Source of the DNA: a candidate division CSSED10-310 bacterium
GTDB lineage: Bacteria > CSSED10-310 > JAFGDC01
Length of the DNA: 7,441 nt
Reading direction: 5' to 3'
Assembly (NCBI GenBank): GCA_016932295.1
Contig: JAFGDC010000491.1
Location: 1-7,441 of the forward strand
Within the stretch, counting starts at the first letter, position 1. Each line of letters starts with the position of its first letter. A program made the translations under genes and the position numbers. The notes under the pieces are model-generated. The model saw only the letters and a list, made by a program, of their open reading frames with translations, searched no databases and was not told the DNA's origin. Below are positions 1-5,442 of this stretch, one piece after another.

Positions 1-13
1 CATAGGCACCTCC
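1..13 (-). promoter_or_regulatory. Probable ribosome binding site and start codon of a leftward gene leaving the window
   Basis: Read on the minus strand, a GGAGG core (plus positions 9-13) is followed after five bases by an ATG (plus positions 3-1) at the very edge of the window. This is the spacing expected of a real translation start. Only one codon is visible, so nothing can be said about the product. If real, the gene is divergent from the exported-protein gene at 444, and the AT-richer stretch around 30-115 would hold its promoter. A chance match is possible. Confidence 0.4.
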
Positions 14-102
14 AGGGCTGTTAGCCTCTAGTGATATGACTAGACTTAACTGTATCCGATAATGCCTTGATATGCAAGTAAAAAGTGTAAAATCGATGCA
101 CT

Positions 103-339
103 ATGTCTAGTGAAAAGCCAAAGTCCAGACGCGGCTGGAAGCCGCGTCTACGGGTTGGTGTCAAGTATGGAAAATGCTGCCGGTACCGGACGGAGATTTC
201 TGGCGGATGCGTCTTGAGTGATCTGCGCGAGCTGTTGGAAATGCAGCATGATCTGCCCGATGATGAAAATCTGCACCTCGGAATGTTCAAGGACTCGCGG
301 GAAGATCAGCGTGAGGTACCCGCTCACTCTTGTAAGTAA
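103..339 (+). CDS. Weak small hypothetical ORF (78 codons)
   Basis: The frame is open from ATG at 103 to TAA at 337-339. I do not recognise the product. The N-terminal third is basic and is partly the translation of the perfect hairpin at 127-149. The second half looks more protein-like, with an amphipathic acidic stretch (SDLRELLEMQHDLPDDENL). There is no Shine-Dalgarno sequence before the ATG, and the hairpin inside the N-terminus argues against that start. It could be a chance ORF, a small protein, or the tail of an older gene interrupted by the repeat. The opposite-strand frame over the same bases has no better support. Confidence 0.2.
   Translation: MSSEKPKSRRGWKPRLRVGVKYGKCCRYRTEISGGCVLSDLRELLEMQHDLPDDENLHLGMFKDSREDQREVPAHSCK
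127..149. repeat. REP-like perfect palindromic hairpin
   Basis: A perfect 10-bp stem, AGACGCGGCT (127-136) and AGCCGCGTCT (140-149), encloses a GGA loop (137-139). GC-rich hairpins of the GCGGCTGGAAGCCGC type are typical of dispersed intergenic palindromic (REP-like) repeats. Its position between genes fits this. No U-tract follows, so it is not a standard terminator. No second copy with the same core occurs elsewhere in the window, so its repetitive nature is inferred from its form. Confidence 0.6.
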
Positions 340-433
340 CCGTTCCAGGCACCTGCGACCGGATATCGACTCCGTCGCCGGTATTGTGTTCCGTCATTCC
401 CCTTGCTATGCTGCCCGCATACTTTTTTCAGTC

Positions 434-439
434 GAGGTG
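434..439 (+). promoter_or_regulatory. Ribosome binding site deciding the start at 444
   Basis: The GAGGTG sequence has its GAGG core six bases before the ATG at 444. It favours that start over the in-frame ATG at 384, which has no such site and would add 20 residues before the signal peptide. Confidence 0.6.
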
Positions 440-443
440 TTCC

Positions 444-1184
444 ATGCGAAGTTACGTGATCTGCCTGGCGCTCTGGTTGTTGCCGGCGGGATTCGCCGCC
501 GCATCCACCATCACCCTCACCAATCCCGATACCGCCGCGTGCGAGGACTATTACGGATTCCTGTGCGTGGCCAACAATGATTACGATGCGCTCGTCGCAT
601 GGGTGGATCTGTACGGCAGCATTGTCTCGGAGGGTACCAAGGTGAGTTTCGCATTACCCACCCTGCCCGTCGGCACCATCATCACCGCGGTGCAGTTCTC
701 CTATTTCGGCACCGGTGATCCCGGCGGCGGCGGTTATGGAGTTTCCGGTCCCATGACCATCAAGTCATATACACCACCCGGCTGCGTGCCGATGTGCGGC
801 GCCGCCGGCAGTGCATGTTCCGCCTGCCAGACCGGTTCGGTGTATATTTCCACCACCGTTGCGGGCGGACTTCACACCATGTATTTAACCGCCGCCCTGG
901 CGCATCTGCAGGCGGCGTTCAACAACGGCGATGACTGTTTCGGACTCTGCCTGGCACCCGGTTCGGCCGCTGATTATGAAGTGGCCCTGAGTGCGCTGGC
1001 CCTGATCATCGACTACCAGTTGCCGACACCCACGCCTACCGTGACGCCCACCGTCACGGTGACACCCACCGCCACACTGACTCCCACGCCGGCGCCCATC
1101 CCGGCCGTGGCCGGCCCGGGGATATTGCTTCTCGTACTGTTTATGAGCGGTATCTTGCTGGAGCGCCGGCTGACAACGCTGTAA
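444..1184 (+). CDS. Exported cysteine-rich protein with Thr-Pro linker and C-terminal membrane anchor
   Basis: The product (246 aa) appears to be a secreted, surface- or membrane-anchored protein of unknown function. Residues 1-20 form a signal peptide (MRS, a hydrophobic core, then FAAA-S). The mature domain (about 21-192) is Gly/Thr/Ser-rich and likely beta-rich. It has eight cysteines in four close pairs: C33/C41, C114/C118, C125/C128 and C165/C169, consistent with four disulfides outside the cytoplasm. Its last part (ALAHLQAAFNNG...ALIIDYQ) vaguely resembles the end of jelly-roll, carbohydrate-binding-like modules, but this is a loose impression. Residues 193-219 are a Thr-Pro/Val-Thr linker. 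Residues 220-246 have the form of a sorting/anchor tail: a PAVAGPG motif, a hydrophobic helix (about 226-239) and ERR. This layout matches the PEP-CTERM/IPTL-CTERM style, but the motif is not a textbook match to either. The gene stands alone and is convergent with the operon to its right. Confidence 0.8.
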   Translation: MRSYVICLALWLLPAGFAAASTITLTNPDTAACEDYYGFLCVANNDYDALVAWVDLYGSIVSEGTKVSFALPTLPVGTIITAVQFSYFGTGDPGGGGYGVSGPMTIKSYTPPGCVPMCGAAGSACSACQTGSVYISTTVAGGLHTMYLTAALAHLQAAFNNGDDCFGLCLAPGSAADYEVALSALALIIDYQLPTPTPTVTPTVTVTPTATLTPTPAPIPAVAGPGILLLVLFMSGILLERRLTTL

Positions 1185-1302
1185 CGAAGTTTCTTTTCAC
1201 CATCACCGAACCCGCCTGCCCTCAATGGCCGGCGCGGCTATGATTGACGTTGTCACCAGCGGTGGTCGTAGCTGGCCATGTCATACGGATGCCGGAGATG
1301 GT
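1185..1302. other. Convergent intergenic gap
   Basis: This gap lies between the stop codon of the exported-protein gene and the stop codon of the transglutaminase-fold pseudoenzyme gene. I see no strong hairpin with a U-tract on either strand. How transcription ends here is therefore not evident; only weak stems such as CACC-AGC-GGTG (about 1254-1264) are present. Confidence 0.5.
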
Positions 1303-3165
1303 TTAGTCCTGCTTTTCATGCGTATCCTTTTCGTCTGCCTCGCCCGGTTTGATGATCACATTGGTGCAGTGGTCCTTCGTGACCATTTCATACAGTGAGA
1401 AAAACGCTGGATACAGGATCGGGGAAATGATGTCGCTGTGCATCCGAAGATCGCGCGTGATGATGAAGGACCCTTCTTTCTGCTCGAAGGTAGTGGACAA
1501 TGTCGCGAAATCACGCTCCATGACCAGCGGCTCCGGATGTTTCAGCAGTTGCCAGGAGGCCGGATGGTCGACCGTGATGTGTACCTTTTCCACGAAGGGA
1601 CGTTCCAGGGTGAACTCGTTGATTCGTTTCCCCGGCCGTGGTTTCGGCACGAACTCATCCCAGGCCCCGGTGTCCGGCGGCTGCCAGATCCTGGCGCCGC
1701 CCGCCAGTTCCTTAAATGGCAGGGTACCCTTGAAGGAGAAGGACAACGCGCATCCGGCGGGGGTCAGATCGAGGATATCCATGGCATCCAGTTCAACTTT
1801 TTCCGCCATCGTTCCCGCCAGTGTCTTCACGAAGGCATCGGTGTTTTTCCGCATCTTCAGATACGGCGCCGCGCCGCCGGTCATCGCAACGTAGGCGCCG
1901 CCCTTCACCGAGCCGTCTTCCGCCACGGTCATGGTGAGTTCGAGTCGCCGCGTCGCGGCGTCCGCTGCGGGCATCGGGCGGCGGAGCAGAAGCTCGCCCG
2001 GCGCCGGTACCAGCCGTGGAATTCTGAGTGATATCCTGCCGTCCATTGATGCCATATCACGCGGCTGCAGTTTGTCTGTTATGGACAGGAGGCGGTGTTC
2101 TCCCCGCAGGGTTACCGCCAGCAGTAGTTCCGGGAATCCCTCGACTCCCACCGCTTGTTCCGGGGCCGTGGCCAGGGGGCCGGCCATCTGCAATTCAGCA
2201 TCTCCGCCCAGTTCCCTGATCATGGCGCCCAGCAGGATGACGCGCTCGATGGGATGGCCGTACATGGTTTCCCATATCCTGGCCGGCGCGCGGGAGCTGA
2301 ACCGGCTCTCCGGAGGACTAATGCGGACGGTTGTGAATGCTTCATCGATGTAGGCGCAGACCGCGTCCAGTGCGGCCGCCGGGCCGGCGCAGTCCTTCAC
2401 CAATAAACGGGCTTTTTCCTCCGCCTGGGGAAGTTCGGCCATGGCCGGATACACGCGCCCGTTGAGTTCCTCCACCAGCGACTCCCATGATTCGATGGTG
2501 GAGAAGCGCAGGCGTGGCGGATACTCCCCGTAGTGATCCATCGGGGGTTCGTAGATGATCGGTTCGATAGTTTCGAAGTGCCAGCCATATGTCTGGCTCC
2601 CTTTTCGGCTGGTGATTTCAAGCTCCCCCTCGATATTGAGTAGTTCCCATGTCAGCACCTGATCGTCAGGCACCGTCACCAGTACATCGATGCTGTCGAC
2701 GGCGGTTGCCTCCGCCAGCACCACTGTCCGGCTGAACAGGGAGTCGGTTGGCGCGGTATGTTCCAATTCATATTCCAGGACCGATCCGGGGACGATGCCA
2801 ATGAAGGAGACGGTAAGGGTTCTGAAGTGCGCGAAATCTGGTGCGGTACTGAACTGCCAGGGCAGCGTACGGTTGATGGCGGTATCCGGGCTGGGCATGT
2901 GCCGGCCGTCGGGAAGCACCGTCTCGGCACGTCGCACCGTCATGGTTTCTTTTTCCGAATCGTACAGGAATGTCGCATCGGCGAACTCGTCCAGGCCGTT
3001 CTCGTCGAACACCTGGACGCGCCGTGCCAGGCGGTGGGTGACGGTGTCGCCGGCCAGGATATATTCATGACGGTCGGAGAGTATCCGGGCATGCGGCTGT
3101 TCGGCGGCGGTGACGAAGGTCAAACCGATTATGCACAACATCGTGATGATCATCGCGCGGTTCAT
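1303..3165 (-). CDS. Exported DUF3857/transglutaminase-fold protein lacking the catalytic triad (probable pseudoenzyme)
   Basis: The product (620 aa) has a signal peptide (MNR, hydrophobic 4-18, cleavage near VTAA 18-21), so it is probably periplasmic. C11 lies in the hydrophobic core but no lipobox fits. Residues about 25-170 match the DUF3857-type N-terminal domain. About 225-370 has the transglutaminase-like fold, and about 380-595 is a beta-rich C-terminal domain. It aligns along its length with its upstream neighbour. Against DRVGVCKDKA of that protein it reads TMYGHPIERV, so the nucleophile Cys is replaced by P305. The FNH histidine becomes E346 (FPE), and the FLDP aspartate aligns with I362, although D364 is close. 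Catalysis by the usual mechanism is therefore unlikely; a structural, binding or regulatory role is inferred. The start is set by GGAGG (plus 3173-3177) seven bases upstream. It overlaps the previous gene by ATGA, implying translational coupling. The C-terminus is charged (DEKDTHEKQD). Confidence 0.85.
   Translation of the reverse strand: MNRAMIITMLCIIGLTFVTAAEQPHARILSDRHEYILAGDTVTHRLARRVQVFDENGLDEFADATFLYDSEKETMTVRRAETVLPDGRHMPSPDTAINRTLPWQFSTAPDFAHFRTLTVSFIGIVPGSVLEYELEHTAPTDSLFSRTVVLAEATAVDSIDVLVTVPDDQVLTWELLNIEGELEITSRKGSQTYGWHFETIEPIIYEPPMDHYGEYPPRLRFSTIESWESLVEELNGRVYPAMAELPQAEEKARLLVKDCAGPAAALDAVCAYIDEAFTTVRISPPESRFSSRAPARIWETMYGHPIERVILLGAMIRELGGDAELQMAGPLATAPEQAVGVEGFPELLLAVTLRGEHRLLSITDKLQPRDMASMDGRISLRIPRLVPAPGELLLRRPMPAADAATRRLELTMTVAEDGSVKGGAYVAMTGGAAPYLKMRKNTDAFVKTLAGTMAEKVELDAMDILDLTPAGCALSFSFKGTLPFKELAGGARIWQPPDTGAWDEFVPKPRPGKRINEFTLERPFVEKVHITVDHPASWQLLKHPEPLVMERDFATLSTTFEQKEGSFIITRDLRMHSDIISPILYPAFFSLYEMVTKDHCTNVIIKPGEADEKDTHEKQD
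3162..3165 (-). promoter_or_regulatory. ATGA start/stop overlap coupling the two transglutaminase-fold genes
   Basis: On the minus strand the stop TGA of the upstream gene (3164-3162) overlaps the start ATG of the downstream gene (3165-3163). A GGAGG site (plus 3173-3177) lies inside the end of the upstream gene. This is the classic arrangement for translational coupling and a fixed ratio of the two products. Confidence 0.8.
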
Positions 3166-5123
3166 TTCGATGCCTCCTTCACCAGGACCAGTTCCTTTTT
3201 ACGGAGTTCGTTCACCTTGTCCACCACTTCCTTGAACTGGACGTATTCTTCCGGCGTGATCCAGCGCTTCTTGATGTCCACGCGCTGCGTGATCAGCAAT
3301 TCCCGGCGTTTTTCCCTTACCTCCCAGGTGAGGGATGCAGCCGGACCGTCCATTTCGATTTTTTCCGGTATCTCTTCGAGATGATATCCCTTGGGGAGCC
3401 GGATGGTCTCTTCGAACCGCATGCTCCTGGTGCAGTCAAGGGTGAGGTCATGGGTGCGTTTTTCCGGTTCCGCCGCGTACAGATAGTCCGACTCGTAGCG
3501 GCGGCTGAACAGGTGTTTCGACACAGGTGGGATAAAGAACAAGCGGTTCTCCACCGGGAGCACGTAATCGTCCACCTCGCAGGTCATGGTCATGGTCATG
3601 GGGGTGTGGTAGTCGGCCGTATCGCCGTAGCCGTAGTCCAGTATCCTGGCGTAGGGTGAGATGTCCTCGGCCAGGATGGCGAAGTAGGTATGCCGCTGCG
3701 CCTCCAGCCGATAATTCACGTTGGCCCGCATGCGGCCGTCCCCATAGCCATCCGCTTCCACCCGGATGTCGATCCTGGTGGGTCCGGTTGCGCTCAGATC
3801 AGTGACTGCCGTGACGGTCCATGGATTCTCCTCGGGCGGGCTGTACGGGATCGCGGCCAGGTCCTCGCCCTCTGGTGTGGCGATGAGGATGGGCTGTTCC
3901 TGCTCCTCGTGGTTGAAGAGCGGGCGGTTGTTGGGTGCCCAGGTGGGATCGAGGAATATCCAGCCGCCGTCCTTGTCGCGAACGCCCACCACGCCGTGGT
4001 TGAACTGGTCGGCGGGCACGTCCACCGCCTTTTCCATGGCCAGGGTGAGGATGAAATAGGTCTCGAAACCGGCTGCGCGCAGCATGGCTACCAACACCGC
4101 CGCCTTGTCCTTGCACACCCCCACGCGGTCCCGGAAGATTTCGTCCGTGCGATGGACGGTGTAACCCTCGCCCTCTCCCATGTCCAGGCCCAGATAGCGT
4201 ACTTCGTCGGCGACCCAGTGCAGCAAGCGGAACATCTTATCCCGGTCATCCACGGCGCCGGCGATGATCTCTTCCACAGTCCGCCGCATCTCGTCGCTGA
4301 TGACGAACTGCGGTTCGTTCACCTCGTACGCCCACCGGGATTTGCTCTCCCAGTCTTCCAGCGTGGCCATCACCAGCTTGCAGGCCGCCTCGCTGTAGGC
4401 CGCGCCGTACGGCTCCTCCTCGAAAGCCGGGACATTTTCTCTTTCCCATGTATAGCGATACATGCCTGGTTCGAATTCCACCATGGGCCGCACCGTGCCG
4501 TTGACCAGTTTATATTGTACCGGTTTGCTGCGCGGCGCATGCAGGATATAGGTCTTCCTGATCATGGGGATCTCGGCCTCGAAGAAGGTTGAATCGAAGA
4601 AATGGTCCCGTTGTGGCGGGATATAGTCGTGTGCATCGTCAAGATAAGCGAGATTGAGCCCTTTGCGTCGAATCTTGTAGTACAGCGTATCTCCGTCACC
4701 GAGGCGCGGCACCGGGGCCAATGTCTGCACGAAATTCCAGTACATGCCGCCGGCCGGTGCCGGCACCGTCAGGAAGGACTCGGAGGGAGTTTCCTCGATG
4801 GTCTTGCCGTCCGCCCGGAAGACTTTCACCGTCAGTATGGTGATGTTCGCGGTGCGCGGATTGAAATCATACCGGACGGCCCGGTATTCACCGGCGGCTG
4901 CTTCCTTGCGGATCAGGACCAGCATCTCTTCGTCGGTGGTGCTAGCGCCGTTCTCCTTGAAGGTAGTTTCGACATGGTCGGCCAGGATCACCGCATCGGC
5001 GTCCGGGAACGGCTTCTCCTTTTGGGTTCGTTCGATGAGCCGCCAGACCTCGTCGTCGGTCATCGCGCCGGTTGGCACCGCCAGGAGCAGGAAGGTGAGC
5101 ACTACTGCGGTCACACGGTTCAT
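3162..5123 (-). CDS. Exported DUF3857 domain transglutaminase-like protein with intact catalytic triad
   Basis: The product (653 aa) is a secreted transglutaminase-like/cysteine-peptidase-fold protein. The start at 5123 is chosen because GGAGG (plus 5130-5134) lies six bases upstream and a good signal peptide follows: MNR, hydrophobic 4-17, cleavage near TGA 18-20. An ATG at 5186 would bury this signal peptide. About 40-200 is the DUF3857-type domain and about 285-400 the transglutaminase core. The core shows C337 in VGVCKDKA, H376 in FNHGVV and D392 in FLDPTW, a complete Cys-His-Asp triad. About 430-625 is a beta-rich C-terminal domain in the place where DUF3858-like domains occur, and a Lys-rich helix ends the protein. 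Known members of the superfamily cross-link or hydrolyse amide bonds; the substrate of DUF3857 members is not established. It is the first gene of a two-gene operon with the pseudoenzyme downstream. Confidence 0.88.
   Translation of the reverse strand: MNRVTAVVLTFLLLAVPTGAMTDDEVWRLIERTQKEKPFPDADAVILADHVETTFKENGASTTDEEMLVLIRKEAAAGEYRAVRYDFNPRTANITILTVKVFRADGKTIEETPSESFLTVPAPAGGMYWNFVQTLAPVPRLGDGDTLYYKIRRKGLNLAYLDDAHDYIPPQRDHFFDSTFFEAEIPMIRKTYILHAPRSKPVQYKLVNGTVRPMVEFEPGMYRYTWERENVPAFEEEPYGAAYSEAACKLVMATLEDWESKSRWAYEVNEPQFVISDEMRRTVEEIIAGAVDDRDKMFRLLHWVADEVRYLGLDMGEGEGYTVHRTDEIFRDRVGVCKDKAAVLVAMLRAAGFETYFILTLAMEKAVDVPADQFNHGVVGVRDKDGGWIFLDPTWAPNNRPLFNHEEQEQPILIATPEGEDLAAIPYSPPEENPWTVTAVTDLSATGPTRIDIRVEADGYGDGRMRANVNYRLEAQRHTYFAILAEDISPYARILDYGYGDTADYHTPMTMTMTCEVDDYVLPVENRLFFIPPVSKHLFSRRYESDYLYAAEPEKRTHDLTLDCTRSMRFEETIRLPKGYHLEEIPEKIEMDGPAASLTWEVREKRRELLITQRVDIKKRWITPEEYVQFKEVVDKVNELRKKELVLVKEASK
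3582..3599. repeat. Three tandem copies of a GGTCAT hexamer within the coding region
   Basis: Three perfect GGTCAT copies encode the Met-Thr repeat PMTMTMTC (residues 508-515) in the C-terminal domain of the active transglutaminase-like protein. Gain or loss of a unit would keep the reading frame. Confidence 0.7.
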
Positions 5124-5129
5124 TCGAGA

Positions 5130-5134
5130 CCTCC
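5130..5134 (-). promoter_or_regulatory. Ribosome binding site deciding the start at 5123
   Basis: GGAGG on the minus strand lies six bases before the ATG at 5123, directly ahead of a signal peptide. This supports 5123 over the upstream in-frame ATG codons at 5186 and 5177. Confidence 0.75.
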
Positions 5135-5193
5135 ACTGGTTGTGAATCGTATCCTCCGGGACTATTACGGCAATCATGAGTTTCAATAGATAG

Positions 5194-5400
5194 CATCACC
5201 GAGCCTTTGCGCGCAAATCCTCTTTCGTCGGTCCGCGAAGCCGGACCCGGCTCCGGCGGCAGGTGGACGAGGCCGAGAAGCACACCATCAGTCCTCGTTC
5301 GATCAAGAGTCAGGTCCAGGAAGCCGGTTTCAGGTTGGTTGAGGAAGTGGACGATTACATGGTGGATCAGACGATCTTGTCGTTCGAGCCCACAAAATAA
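5194..5400 (+). pseudogene. C-terminal gene remnant, possibly of a SAM-dependent methyltransferase
   Basis: After a stop at 5191-5193 one plus-strand frame is open to TAA at 5398-5400. Its last 46 codons read like a real protein: VDEAEKH, then SIKSQVQEAGFRLVEEVDDY, then ILSFEP before the stop. The pattern 'helix-EAGFRLVEE...ILxFEP' is common at the C-terminus of class I SAM-dependent methyltransferases; this is recognition by pattern, not a search. No ATG with a ribosome binding site begins the frame. The codons before about 5263 (Arg/Ser-rich) look non-coding, and the only other starts are GTG 5263 and a late ATG. It is best read as the truncated 3' end of a lost gene. It runs directly into the terminator at 5402-5427, which may originally have been its own. 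Its upstream part overlaps the probable promoter region of the leftward operon. Confidence 0.5.
5206..5217. promoter_or_regulatory. Perfect 12-bp palindrome, candidate operator
   Basis: TTTGCGCGCAAA is perfectly self-complementary and lies about 83 bases upstream of the start of the active transglutaminase-like gene, in the region expected to hold the operon promoter. A dimeric regulator could bind it. No clear -35/-10 pair is visible around it, so the regulatory role is inferred from symmetry and position. Confidence 0.3.
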
Positions 5401-5401
5401 A

Positions 5402-5427
5402 AAAAGGCGGCCCGAGAGCCGCCTTTT
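5402..5427. terminator. Bidirectional intrinsic terminator
   Basis: A perfect 10-bp stem, AAAAGGCGGC (5402-5411) and GCCGCCTTTT (5418-5427), has a six-base loop (5412-5417). For the leftward ATP-grasp gene the hairpin begins 15 bases after the stop codon and is followed by seven consecutive T's on the transcript strand (plus 5405-5399), a strong rho-independent terminator. Read rightward it follows the stop of the gene remnant at once and has four T's, a weaker terminator. It should insulate the transglutaminase-fold operon from ATP-grasp gene transcription. Confidence 0.9.
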
Positions 5428-5442
5428 ACTTTCAGTCGCAGC

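Larger units (their letters stand above)
4..443. other. Intergenic region with no secure gene
   Basis: This stretch separates the possible leftward gene at the left edge from the exported-protein gene at 444. It contains an AT-rich segment (about 30-115), an inverted repeat TCTAGT/ACTAGA (27-32 and 39-44), a second TCTAGTGA copy at 106-113, a perfect GC hairpin at 127-149 and a weak small ORF at 103-339. A possible but poor sigma-70-like promoter for the gene at 444 is TTGTGT (384-389), a 17-base gap, then TATGCT (407-412). It is too weak to list separately. Confidence 0.6.

Noticed and set aside
1021..1100. Tandem-like ACACCCACC/GTCACG DNA repeats as a separate repeat element
   Set aside because: They are explained by the Thr-Pro and Val-Thr codons of the linker in the exported protein.
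1303..3165. Downstream transglutaminase-fold gene as a lipoprotein, based on C11
   Set aside because: C11 is preceded by Leu rather than Gly/Ala/Ser and lies within the hydrophobic core. A normal signal-peptidase I site near residues 18-21 fits better.
3690..4592. Long plus-strand ORF (300 codons) opposite the active transglutaminase-like gene
   Set aside because: It is antisense to a well-supported gene with an intact catalytic motif set; its His/Val/Gly-rich composition is typical of an antisense shadow in GC-rich DNA.
5124..5186. N-terminal extension of the active transglutaminase-like protein to ATG 5186
   Set aside because: It would place 21 residues ahead of a clear signal peptide, and a GGAGG site directly supports the start at 5123.
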